Below, piece after piece: positions 10,217 to 19,246 of a stretch of DNA of 25,305 nt. A program made the position numbers and the translations under genes. Source of the stretch: Evernia prunastri. Its lineage: Eukaryota > Ascomycota > Lecanoromycetes > Lecanorales > Parmeliaceae. The notes below the pieces were generated by a model. The model saw nothing but the letters and a program-made list of their open reading frames with translations, searched no databases and was not told the origin of the DNA. Position 1 is the first letter of the stretch. Each line of letters begins with the position of its first letter. The stretch is taken from the NCBI GenBank assembly GCA_003184365.1, contig NKYR01000237.1, forward strand, positions 1-25,305, read 5' to 3'.

Positions 10217-10369
10217 TGGCTTGGAGAAGCAGAGCGGCTCTACCAAGAGTCTTGCGAGATTGAAGCTTTCTGCACTTGGACCTATGTTGTCTCAACCAGC
10301 TTTCTGGCATACTGGACTGCAGTAGAATATAGGCTTAGAGACGCATTCGTCGTAAATGGGGGCTTCTAG
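10217..10369 (+). pseudogene. Decayed TPR fragment
   Basis: After a TGA at 10214-10216 one frame reads LGEAERLYQESCEIE, which matches the first helix of the NLR-type TPR (EAExLYxxxLEIE). The expected LGPxHxxT segment appears in the neighbouring frame (SALGPMLS), indicating a frameshift. It lies about 400 bp after the end of the NLR pseudogene on the same strand, so it may be a relic of lost TPR units of that gene or of another receptor. Confidence 0.3.
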
Positions 10370-11637
10370 ACCTTCGATGCATCTGTATATTGTTGGTCTC
10401 CGACAACAAGCGCAGATGCCCTATTTTATCTATGAATAGAGCACTTCTTCAATCCCAATTAATCAATTTGGTGCCCGACACGGTTCGCAAAACGCTGTAG
10501 GTATTCCTTTTCTCGAAGATTACCGGGTTAGCAAGGGTCAGCTTCTGTCTATAAGTTTGTCATCTGCAAACATAGTTTTTGGTTCTTTAATGGGGCGAGA
10601 ACGACCCGGGACACGAAGGGTCGCTTGCATTAGTTATGTAGTCTTCATTGCTGTATTCTAACCACAAGTCGTCACAGAGTTCGGTTCCAGGCTCGAACTC
10701 TAGCGACTCAACGGTGGCAAAATACGCGTCAAGTAAGCTCTTGCTAATTCCTGCCCAATAGCATTTTTTAAGTCATGAATTACCGCAGCGACTCTGCATG
10801 TGCTGTGGTACTTTAAGAGTCATGCCGGATGCTCATAGCGAGAGTTGAAAATTCTAGAATCTTGTGGATCTGGACTTTCGGACCTAATGGGTCCGCAAGT
10901 CAGTCTCCTGGTTTCCTTTTTTGGCCACCCCGGCGCTACATTTGGTCTTACCTAAAATAGATTTTTGGTCACCCTTCAGTTGCACGGAGAGGTTTGCGGA
11001 CCCAATCATCCGCAAATCATGGGCCTGCTAGGCATTCTACAAAAGTCCATCCTTCGACCCTAGATCTCAACCCGGAAACAGCTATACTCTACCCTCAATG
11101 ATATCATTAAAGTATCTTAATTCAATCTAGAGTAATTTAGCTATCACGAATTTTGACCCTCCTTTTAGTCTTCTTAGTATGATTGTCTCGGCGGCATTTG
11201 CTCAACTCTGTACGCCAGACTATATTTTAGTTTAAGGAGCAAAGTCGGGATTGATGCTATTCATCTGCCGGCGCCTCAAAAGGGCCAAGATGAATGCGGA
11301 AATCGAAAAGAAAAATCGAATACGTAGACGGGCTGTTGATAGAATAAAGCTTCATGCGTCCAACGAAGGTATTAGGCGAAGATAGAGCCTCTACCAGTGA
11401 ACCTGAGAGCCTCTCAGAGAAGGCAACACCTTTACCAGAAATACTTCATTGTCGAATCAGCCTTTCTACCCATCGTATTAGAACCTCGAAGGATAGGTCC
11501 GCCTTGAAGCAGCGAACGAGCAAGGATTCACATAAAGTTTGGTCTGAGGCAGACATATCTATTGAAGAAGATTCTTCTGATGAAATGAAAAGATGTAACT
11601 TAGTGAATGACAGCAGTATCTCAAATATATTAGAATA
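10370..11637. other. Gene-poor AT-rich stretch with one coding-like segment
   Basis: Apart from the inverted repeats at 10876-11030, the only protein-like sequence is a lysine/arginine-rich frame at about 11270-11385 (KMNAEIEKKNRIRRRAVDRI, stop TAG). It overlaps an ATG-initiated 94-codon frame (11354-11638). Both lack a recognisable family and may be remains of a mobile element. Confidence 0.3.
10876..11030. repeat. Short inverted-repeat element, MITE-like
   Basis: The 11-mer TGGGTCCGCAA (10888-10898) has an exact inverted copy at 10994-11004. The right copy is part of a hairpin with perfect 8-bp arms TTTGCGGA / TCCGCAAA (10993-11016). The left copy also forms a smaller GGACC/GGTCC hairpin. 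The total span is about 150 bp. No target duplication could be fixed. Confidence 0.35.
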
Positions 11638-12017
11638 ACGTCCATCCCTGGGTCGCGGAAAGCCCGCCGTACCGGAAAATGTGAGGGATACTTCAGCTTT
11701 AATCGACTATGACTCTGCACACACGTCGAATTTCATTAATGTTAAGTGTACATCGTATGCTGTGGCTACTTCGGAACATAAAAAACGTTTTCAACCTATA
11801 AATTACGTGCGCAACGTTGCCTTCTAACCTACTTCGCTCAGGGCCTTCTTTCATGACAAAACAATATCCATTTATTACAGCACCACCATGAAGTCTTTGC
11901 TATTTATAACACACATATAAAGATCTCACCCGAGCCTGAAAACCTTGTTACGATGATAGAAAATCATCATCAGCTTTATGTTTGCTATCGCGCGCAAATT
12001 TATACAAGGTCGCCACC
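11638..12017 (+). repeat. Dispersed repeat copy A with TA-flanked terminal sequence
   Basis: This ~380-bp stretch is clearly homologous to 20696-21073 along its whole length (for example ccggaaaat, gggccttcttt, caccaccatgaagtct, accttgttacga, cgccacc in the same order). It begins ACGTCC(A/C)TCC.TG.GT.GCGGAAA directly after TA (11636-11637). The same terminal sequence occurs at 20696 and, inverted, at 19244. No conserved reading frame is shared by the copies. This fits the left end of a Tc1/mariner-pogo class element with TA target sites. Confidence 0.6.
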
Positions 12018-12155
12018 CCAGTCGGTACTTCCGATCAAAACAATTGCCGGTTTTGGTTAGCTCAAAACGTCTTTAAACGTTCCGTATAATAAATGCGGTA
12101 TCTTACTTGTATTATTAATAAGCCTAGCTTGTGGCTATTAGCTAATCGGCAGCCA

Positions 12156-12164
12156 CTCTTACTG
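12156..12164. repeat. Left 9-bp target site duplication
   Basis: CTCTTACTG lies immediately outside the left end of the 811-bp element, and an exact copy sits outside the right end. Confidence 0.8.
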
Positions 12165-12975
12165 CGGGATGTCCTGGGGGCGCAAGATAGGGGCGCAACG
12201 CAAGATTCGCTTAATTTTACCCACTAACTTAAATTAGTATGGTAGCCCCACCAAAATTTAAGTACCTTGGTAACACACACCGATAGTTCCAATTGCATCA
12301 TTCAAATAGTCTAATCAATCCCACACCAAGTCAACCAAATATCCACAACCCCCCCACAACAATCGCAACCATGGATCCCACCATAGATCCCACCATAGAC
12401 GCACCTCCCTCCCTTCTTACAGACCTCACCGTCGCCGTCAACGGCCCTCCCAGCGCGGCCGCAACGCCTACCTGGGTCCCCCATCCCTACCTTGAAGAAG
12501 ACCTCCATCCTATCCTTCAACGTGCAATCGATCGCATCCCCCCCTCCCAGCCCCCCCTCCTACTAAGCAGGCNAGAAAGGTCTCTCGCAGAAAAGATCCC
12601 GAGGACCTACGTTGAATGCTACACTCCAGCCTGCTATGCAGCCCAATAAGAAGAAGTCTAAGTCGAATCTGATACCCAGTGAGGATGTCGATGAGAGGGA
12701 GTCTCAGCAGCGACGTATTCTAGAGGCGGGCTATTTGCTAGGGGAACTCGTTGGGAGCAAGGAATAAGCATGAAGTAACTACTCATTACGTCATACATCC
12801 AGAAATTTTTACATATAGGCCTTATGGAGTGATTGCGACGTGTTTGCGACATCATATTGTAGATATCCTACCCAGCTACCCTAATTTTGGTGGGGTTACC
12901 ATACTTATTTGGGTAAGGAGGTAAAATAAGCGAATCTTGCGTTGCGCCCCTATCTTGCGCCCCCAGGACATCCCG
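12165..12975. mobile_element. Non-autonomous Mutator-like DNA transposon, 811 bp
   Basis: Terminal inverted repeats lie at 12165-12259 and 12883-12975. The outermost 49 bases are identical and the rest has small indels. The 9-mer CTCTTACTG flanks the element directly on both sides (12156-12164 and 12976-12984). Long terminal repeats with a 9-bp target duplication are the usual hallmark of Mutator-like elements; hAT (8 bp) and Tc1/mariner (TA) do not fit. No transposase is inside, so mobility would need a helper. The high identity of the two ends suggests a fairly recent insertion. An ambiguous base (n) is at 12573. Confidence 0.8.
12371..12767 (+). pseudogene. Reading frame inside the Mutator-like element, broken near an ambiguous base
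   Basis: A frame starting at ATG 12371 gives a proline-rich N-terminus (a duplicated DPTID, then PPSLLTDLTVAVNGPP) and ends at 12649. Around the n at 12573 other frames look more protein-like: SRRKDPEDLR in one, and KKKSKSNLIPSEDVDERES to a stop at 12765-12767 in another. The simplest reading is one original frame disrupted by an indel, real or caused by the unresolved base. It is too short for a transposase and no domain was recognised. Confidence 0.3.
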
Positions 12976-12984
12976 CTCTTACTG
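12976..12984. repeat. Right 9-bp target site duplication
   Basis: CTCTTACTG follows the last base of the right terminal repeat and matches 12156-12164 exactly. Confidence 0.8.
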
Positions 12985-13167
12985 GCCACAATAATGACAA
13001 ACCTGCTCTCCAGCTATACCTAATAAGTAACGAACACATACAAACCCATCTTTTGCTACATTATCCTATCTGTGCCGTTCTAATATATGTAGCGATTATT
13101 GGTAGCCCTGTGTTGGCGGTGCAAACGCACCTTTACAGCGCAATCGAAATTTTTGCGTAATGTATCC

Positions 13168-15312
13168 TTACTTTTTCAATCTGCGGAGCCATTTGTGGAC
13201 CGTACCCTCTTCACGTGTTGACTTTCTCTCACGAAGGAGAGATAAGTTTCTGGCTATAAGTTGGGTGCTTGGATGATTTGAGCCTCGAGAATTGATGTAT
13301 CCATCCAGCGCCCGCCGATACATCTCTTCGGCTTCCACCAGCTTGCCTTGATCCTTGTAAAGGTTGCCCAAGTTATTGACGGTAGAGAGGGTAGATGTAT
13401 GGTCTGGGCCCCATGCTTTCTCCTTTCCATCCAGCGCCCGCCGATACATCTCTTCGGCTTCCACTAGCTTGCCTTGATCCTTGTAAAGGCTGCCCAAGTT
13501 ATTGACGGTAGAGAGGGTAGATGTATGGTCTGGGCCCCATGCTTTCTCCTTTCCATCCAGCGCCCGCCGATACATTTCTTCGGCTTCCACTAGCTTGCCT
13601 TGATCCTTGTAAAGGCTGCCCAAGTTATTGACGGTATTAAGGGTAGATGTATGGTCTGGGCCCCATACTTTCTCGTATCCATCCAGCGCCCGCTGATACA
13701 TCTCTTCGGCTTCCATCAGCTTGCCTTGATCAGCGTAAAGAAGGCCCAAGTTATTGACGGTGAAGAGGGTGGATATATGGTCTGGGCCCCATACTTTCTC
13801 GTTTCCATCCAGCACCCGCCGATACATCTTCTCCGCCTCGGCCATCATATCATTTTGCTGGTATAAAAGTGCAAACTGGTACAGATCTTCGGGCTCGATT
13901 GCACTCCATTCGATCGCTTCCTTTAGTCGAACGTGTTTGAACCGGCGTGCATGTAGCAGCAGCCGTCGGTTTTTCACCCAGTATTCCGCTTCTGATTCCC
14001 AGCTTATATTCGCCGCTACACAGTGAAGGGCGATCCGACATCTCTCCTGGTCAAATCCGCGATTGAGGTATTCCAGCGTCCAGTCGTGCTCACAGGTATG
14101 TAGGCTATACTTTCCTATATCTACCTCGAGAAGAGAGTAGTTATGCAATATTGAGATCGCCCGACTTTTCCGCAGCTCAATCCACCATTTCGGTGCATTG
14201 CTGATATCCTTATCAAACAGTTCGTACCAGAGATCTTGATTGTCCAGGTATGCCATCAGTTTTAACAGCTCCGCCGCTGCCTGATCCTGGTCCCGGACCT
14301 GCTTAAACGACACGTTCCAGGTCGAATATAGTGTTCGCTCCTCGTATTCTACCAGCTTACCACTATACCGGTCAAGATCGTTCCAGCTATGGTCGTATAG
14401 TTCGAGGTACTCGTCAAAGCTGTCCGTTGACCGACTGAGATATGCGCCAGCCGTCGCTAGTGCCAACGGCAACCCATCAAGGCGTCGTGCAAGTCTTTCA
14501 GCTGAGCCATCTAGAGCAGAATAGGAGGTTAGCTAGTGTAAATATTTCTCTTAATATATAGTCTTTCTCCTACCTCCATCAACGTCACGGCCTGACCGCG
14601 TTGCAAGAATAGCTAGGCTCTGACCAATATCCCGCAGTTTTGTTACCGGGAGTTGCTTTGCAAACGTCAGTCGCGGCGAGCGCGTAGTGATCAGGATCGA
14701 ACCCTGTAGGCGGGATGGGAAGTAGGCGCGGATATCGTACCCCGTTTCGCTATCCATTCCCGGCAGACGGGGATCGTCGTAATTATCGTAGACGATCAAC
14801 CACTTGTCATTGCCTTGCTGTGACAGCCATTGTCGTGCTTGTTGTACCAGTCGCTCTTCCTTATGCGCGTCGATGAGGGTGGAGAACGCAGATATCTCTG
14901 TCACCTCCGTCGCTAGTACCCCGAGCCCAGCCTTCAGTGTATTTTCATCCTTTGCATTAAGCCAATAGACCATCGAGTATCTGCTTCCCGATCGCCTGAT
15001 CATATGGATGCCCAGCTGTGTTTTACCCACCCCTCCCATTCCATATAGCGCCACTACATTTTGCCGTCCTGGACATGGGGTGAGCCATGTCTGTAGCTGC
15101 TCGAGTTCCTCGTCGCGTCCAATGAAGTGGTCCTCGTCAATCTGCGGGGCATCACGAAGTCGGACGCCAAAGTCGTAGTTTTGTGTGGCAGGTAAGGGTA
15201 AAGGTGTCTGTGCTACGTTGATGGTATTGTAAACGGAGCCTGTGTTATGGCCGAGCTGGAAGCCTTGATTGTTGCCGCCAGTGAAAGATGCTATAGAGTT
15301 CGCGGCTGTCAT
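13168..15312 (-). CDS. NLR-type receptor: amyloid-like motif - NB-ARC - TPR (693 aa)
   Basis: Two exons, 15312-14574 and 14510-13168, with a 63-nt intron (GTAGGA..TCTAG, CTAAC branch); both join in frame to 693 aa. Residues 10-25 (FTGGNNQGFQLGHNTG) form a Gly/Asn-rich motif like fungal RHIM-like (PP) amyloid signalling motifs. NB-ARC: P-loop GMGGVGKT (91-98), LIVYDNYDD (172-180), GSILITTR (204-211), GLPLA (~260). A helical linker follows, then five 42-residue TPRs at about 471-680 and a basic tail (HKWLRRLKK). STAND proteins of this kind oligomerise on ligand sensing by the repeats. Here the N-terminus has no enzymatic domain, so the motif should pass the signal to a separate effector. The divergent neighbour at 15643 carries the same motif. 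No lesion was seen, so it is likely functional. Confidence 0.85.
13210..13839 (-). repeat. TPR-coding array, five 126-bp units
   Basis: The period is exactly 126 bp, seen by the position of catctcttcgg-like sequence at 13321, 13447, 13573, 13699 and 13825. The protein unit is EAEEMYRRALDGxEKxWGPDHTSTL..NNLGxLYKDQGKLV. The third and fourth units differ at only one residue and the DNA is almost identical, while the first and last are more diverged. This suggests recent unequal exchange or gene conversion in the middle of the array. The fifth unit lacks the WGPDH core (reads RGSNHPST). Confidence 0.9.
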
Positions 15313-15642
15313 TGCCGTCAGACTGATCCGATACCGCTAAAACGCCGGTACTGTGGGTAGCAAAGACGTTATTATCTACGCAGTTCCCTGGATACAGGCA
15401 CCCGCTCCATTCGTGAAGCATTAAGTTCAGCACTGACTTAAAGCTGCGAGTAGGAGTTTGTATCTTATAGAGGGTTGATCTTTGAACTGGGCTGAGTGTG
15501 GTTGCATTAGCGGTCAGACTGGGCGCTTAAGAGATGCTACCTTCGTTGAAGCTTCCCGATTTCTTCGCCGCATCCTATATACCGTCGTCTACAGTCTTGA
15601 CATGGTATCTGAAGGGCTTGAAAAATTCAAACCTCAATCCTA
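15313..15642. promoter_or_regulatory. Divergent promoter region shared by NLR and effector
   Basis: The 330-bp gap separates the start of the receptor (minus) from the start of the HeLo-like gene (plus). Head-to-head arrangement allows joint regulation, as is common for fungal NLR/effector pairs. A minus-strand frame at 15433-15245 overlaps the receptor start and is likely spurious. No specific sites were recognised. Confidence 0.45.
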
Positions 15643-16543
15643 ATGGCTGAAGCAATTGGAGTCACAGCCGGTTTATTGGGCATCGCGACATTCGCATTTC
15701 AGATCAGCAAGGAAGTCTACAACCTTGTGAACAGCATCCAAAAAGCACCTCAAACGATCCGAGACTTAAAGGGCGAGTTGCTGGCCCTTGATCCGATTCT
15801 CAGCTCTATCCATAAGGTAGTCACGAGCGATGCCTCGAAGTTTGAAGACATCCGATATCCGCTCCATCAGTGTGGTATGGTGTGTTACCATCTAAGGTCG
15901 CTGATTCTACAGTGTACTGCGCATTCAGCCGATGGCAACAGAAGCGCGAGAGATTGGGTCAAAATACAGTATAAAGGAAAGACCATTGACGGCTACAAGG
16001 GCCAACTCGCATCGTACAAAGCCACCATTGGAATCGCACTGAACATTTTCACGTTGTGAGTGGTCTGATCTTCAAATATTCCGATCTTCATTAATATGTC
16101 CTGGTTCTAGAACTACCTCTACCTTGACCGCCGAAGGCGTTAATGAAATAAAAAGGAAGCTTGACGATGAGATCAGCCAAACGGAACCGGACCTTGAGGT
16201 GCATATTGAGGAGATTACTGAAGGCCTTGATAGTCTTACCGTGAAAGCCTCTGATCTATCTCATAATCAACACACCCAACCTGATGGGGATAGCAGTCTA
16301 CAAGTTCTGGAGAGACAGAAAAGAGTAGTCGAGGAGGACCGACTGGCTCTAGAAGCCGAGAAGAGGGCTATTGAGCAAAGCCAGCAGGCCTGTACAACAG
16401 CAAGAAAATGGCTAGCAGAGTCCACTCCGCAACTTGACTCTGGGTCTGTTCGTATCAGCTTTTCAGGTGCGAACAGTTCAGGTTTCCAACTAGGCCAAAA
16501 TTCAGGTGTCATTAGCAATTTGAAATGGGGTGCTCAACCTTGA
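15643..16543 (+). CDS. HeLo-like effector with C-terminal amyloid-like motif (281 aa)
   Basis: Exons 15643-16055 and 16111-16543, with a 55-nt intron (GTGAGT..TTCTAG); the spliced frame gives 281 aa. The N-terminal ~135 residues match the fungal HeLo-like / 'fungal N-terminal domain of STAND proteins' family. They open with a hydrophobic glycine-containing helix (GVTAGLLGIATFAFQIS), followed by VNSIQKAPQTIRDLKGEL. Residues ~204-241 are strongly coiled-coil (RVVEEDRLALEAEKRAIEQ). Residues 255-270 (FSGANSSGFQLGQNSG) match the N-terminal motif of the adjacent NLR at 10 of 16 positions. Known relatives of this design (HET-S, HELLP) are cell-death executors that insert into the plasma membrane once their C-terminal motif is templated into amyloid by an NLR. 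By inference this is the partner of the 13168-15312 receptor. There is no NB domain, so it is not a truncated NLR in its present form. Confidence 0.8.
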
Positions 16544-16985
16544 GTTTAGGTAGGCCAACTAAAATGCAATCGCAGCAAACGTTGGTCACTATTGAGAATT
16601 GAATGAAGATTACCTTCTTTTCTCTGTCCGGTTGCACTTTTTCCATACGTCTCTGTAACCGTCGGGATAACGGTTGCAGAAGTCCTGCGGTCAATTCTTG
16701 CTCGGTATATAGACACCATCGTCAATAGCAGGAGCCTGGAAGGATCGCTAATGTGCAATCACAAAGGCCAGAAAGCATAGGAATTGGACTAAGAGAGGGT
16801 TACCGTGTTTGCACGCACGAAATGTATGAAATTGATTCAATAAGAGTTCCTTCCTCAGAAGGAATGAGGTACTTTTGTTCAGCCGCTTTATCTTTCTGCC
16901 AAGGTTTGTATATAGCATGGCGCTACAAGGTGGATCTGCTAGGTTCTAAAGGCAAGGCAGCATGAAGCAAGTTCAACAACACTTT
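16544..16985. other. Intergenic, no gene seen
   Basis: About 440 bp separate the effector stop from the end of the transposase. Overlapping short frames on both strands look like chance. I looked here for a left terminal repeat of the transposon matching the sequence at 19203-19244 and found none. Confidence 0.4.
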
Positions 16986-18665
16986 CTAGTACATTCGCGC
17001 CACTGGTGCCCTCCATGGCACTGGGGATTTCAATGGCTCCAGCACTTCGTTATCTGTTGGCACTGATAAACCTTCCTCTGGCGTAAGACTTTTGCGCTTA
17101 CGCCCGCGTCTTCCTTTGCCCTTATCTGCAGTAGCTTTCTCTTTTGCGGCCAGCTTCGCTCGTGCCTCAAGGTCCTCATAACTCATCACCTTCGCCTTCC
17201 CTAGGACCACTGACCTGGTTGATCGGCGAACTTTGGCTTCGTTATTGATCTTCGACAAAAACCGATTTTGATCCTGAAGGAGGGTTTGTTTGGCAAATGA
17301 TATTTGAGCGGCACTTGCGAGCTTCTGTACGTGCCTCTGAATGCGCTGTTCATCTGGCCTATTAAGTGCACAAGCTTCTTGTTTGATTAGATTATGCAAA
17401 GAGATAAGAGCCTCCGTTGTCACTGGCGTTTTAGGGATTGTAGGCGTCTGTAATATTTGACCATATGGACAAGACCGCACTTCATTAGCTTTGGAGACTG
17501 TGAGTTCAGCCGGTGGCTTCGGTGTATGTCGGAGTACTCTCTTTGGATTCAATGGAACAAGACCAGCTGCGGCCCACCCAGCCGTGATATTCCGCTTACT
17601 TAACGCCTTTTCCCTTGCAGGCTTATACAGCGAGGTGAAGTGCTCCTTACCGACCGTGACCAAACCCCCTCGGTACAATTGTTCGACCTCATCGCGATAG
17701 GCTGTCTTCAAAGGCGCAAAAACTCCGACATCGCAAGGTTGGAGCTTGTGAGAAGTGTGAGAGGGGAGACGGCATAGGAGAATGTTATTCTCAAAGCAGA
17801 ATTCTAGGATCTCGAGGGTCTCGTGCGTCCCGAAGCCATCGCAGATTAGTACCCGTGGCCTCTGATTAGCTAGTTCTTTGGTTTGTGGATCAAACACACG
17901 CGTAAGCCACTCCAAATTGATTTTAGAGTCGTTGTACCCGTTCTCTGAATGGGCATAATGCCATCCCGGAGTTGGGTAGGTTGTCCAATTGCTTCGGTGA
18001 GTCGAAGCTGGCCAGATGATAAGAGGGAGCAATGACCTACCGTCTGCACTTATACACTCAATAGCAGTCACCATTGTCCGCTTGACGCCTGTACCCCTAT
18101 AGTCTCTTAGATCGTCTCTGCCGACCAGGACTTTAACGGAGCCGAGCATGCTTAACATGACCCCCGTCTCGTCCATGTTGTACACATTTTCTCGCAGGAT
18201 AGCCGGATCTTGTAGAACTTTTCCAATCACTTCGAACCAGTGGGTGATCTTCATATAGATGTTATTCTCATGACGTTTCCAGTCTATCGCCCTCACTCTT
18301 CTTGCTTCAAGTTCTGGATTACGTTTCTCGAAAGCTCGTGGCCAATTCTTGTTTGGAGGCTTGATCAAAACATCCGTTGTGACGATAGACCGCTGGCGGG
18401 CAACGCTCAACGCTAGCAGAGGTATATATTTCACTCGGACAGGTTGCCCAAGATCAGACATTAATAACAGAAAAGCAACAAGAGCTTTCTCTTCCTCTCG
18501 GGTGAGATATTGCTGGCTTTGTGCCTTTTCCTTTATGGACCGGCGTCTGCGTGCGCGGTAGTAGAGCGTAGTGAGAGGAACGCCGCTGCTTTCCGACAGG
18601 GCAGCCCAAGTTCTACATCCACTTGGAAGGGAACCTTGCGCCAGTACCTGACTGGCTCGGTCCAT
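16986..18665 (-). CDS. Pogo/Fot1-class DDE transposase, intact, 559 aa
   Basis: One uninterrupted frame from ATG 18665 to TAG 16986. The N-terminus has a psq-type helix-turn-helix (WAALSESSGVPLTTLYYRARR), then a CENP-B-type DNA-binding domain (LTREEEKALVAFLLLMSDLG, residues ~54-125). The catalytic DDE_1 domain shows NMDETGV (D165), LICDGFGTH (D276) and LQPCDVGVFAPLK (D312), the DDD triad typical of the pogo branch. A coiled, basic C-terminal part (KGRRGRKRKS) ends in PWRAPVARMY, a tail I associate with this fungal family. Length and motifs are those of a full enzyme, with no stop or frameshift, so it may be active or recently so. It faces the end of the effector gene. Matching terminal repeats close to both ends could not be identified; see 19203-19244 for a candidate right end. 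Confidence 0.9.
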   Translation of the reverse strand: MDRASQVLAQGSLPSGCRTWAALSESSGVPLTTLYYRARRRRSIKEKAQSQQYLTREEEKALVAFLLLMSDLGQPVRVKYIPLLALSVARQRSIVTTDVLIKPPNKNWPRAFEKRNPELEARRVRAIDWKRHENNIYMKITHWFEVIGKVLQDPAILRENVYNMDETGVMLSMLGSVKVLVGRDDLRDYRGTGVKRTMVTAIECISADGRSLLPLIIWPASTHRSNWTTYPTPGWHYAHSENGYNDSKINLEWLTRVFDPQTKELANQRPRVLICDGFGTHETLEILEFCFENNILLCRLPSHTSHKLQPCDVGVFAPLKTAYRDEVEQLYRGGLVTVGKEHFTSLYKPAREKALSKRNITAGWAAAGLVPLNPKRVLRHTPKPPAELTVSKANEVRSCPYGQILQTPTIPKTPVTTEALISLHNLIKQEACALNRPDEQRIQRHVQKLASAAQISFAKQTLLQDQNRFLSKINNEAKVRRSTRSVVLGKAKVMSYEDLEARAKLAAKEKATADKGKGRRGRKRKSLTPEEGLSVPTDNEVLEPLKSPVPWRAPVARMY

Positions 18666-19202
18666 TTGTACGGCTATGGGAGTGGGAAGGGCACGAAAGA
18701 GGACTGCAACATGGGCGCGGCATATCTGGTGACCAAAGATAGAATCGGCACGTGACCGTTCATGGATGTTTCTAGAAACTCAGCCATAGATCAGGCATAG
18801 CGTATAACATAAAACCATAAGTAAGTTTTTGATACTGTATCATATAATCGCGCTAAAATACAATGAATACATCGCTGCGAATCACGGTGCTCGGATAAAT
18901 CCGGAGTAATCACTCCTGTGGGTTGAGTGTCTTCATATATCAGGGTTATCTTTCTTAATCAGAAGTCTGCTGAGTCGATACTCCGAATTATGAATCTCCG
19001 CAGATAATTGTTGTGAAGTAGAGGTACAAACATAGCACAGCCCTGAATGTTCTTGAAGGAATACGAACAACATCATGAGAAATGCTGTATTTTATTAGCT
19101 GCACCATTTTAATCTGCGGCGAAACGTTCGAAGAAAAGAGCTGTATATTCAAGAATTTGATGAATCTGTAAAGACGATATTCATATGCCAGAATAATAGA
19201 TT
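18666..19202. other. AT-rich stretch upstream of the transposase
   Basis: No gene was recognised. A minus-strand 80-codon frame (19230-18988) has an unconvincing composition and overlaps the terminal sequence at 19203. The stretch may be the 5' region of the transposon. Confidence 0.35.
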
Positions 19203-19244
19203 CTTTCCGGCACGGGTGGTTTTCCGCCACTCATGGAGGGACGT
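19203..19244 (-). repeat. Inverted copy of the TA-flanked terminal sequence (right end)
   Basis: Read on the minus strand from 19244 this gives ACGTCCCTCCATGAGTGGCG and continues to GTGCCGGAAA. It matches 20696 (about 37 of 41 bases) and 11638 (about 33 of 41). TA follows at 19245-19246. The orientation makes it the right end of an element lying to its left. Homology to copies A and B stops after about 42 bp, as expected if only the terminal repeat is shared between the two ends. Confidence 0.6.
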
Positions 19245-19246
19245 TA

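Noticed and set aside
13600..14026. Plus-strand frames opposite the TPR array
   Set aside because: They are antisense shadows of the TPR repeats of the NLR.
15245..15433. 62-codon minus-strand frame at the NLR start
   Set aside because: It overlaps the amyloid-motif exon in a different frame and lacks supporting signals.
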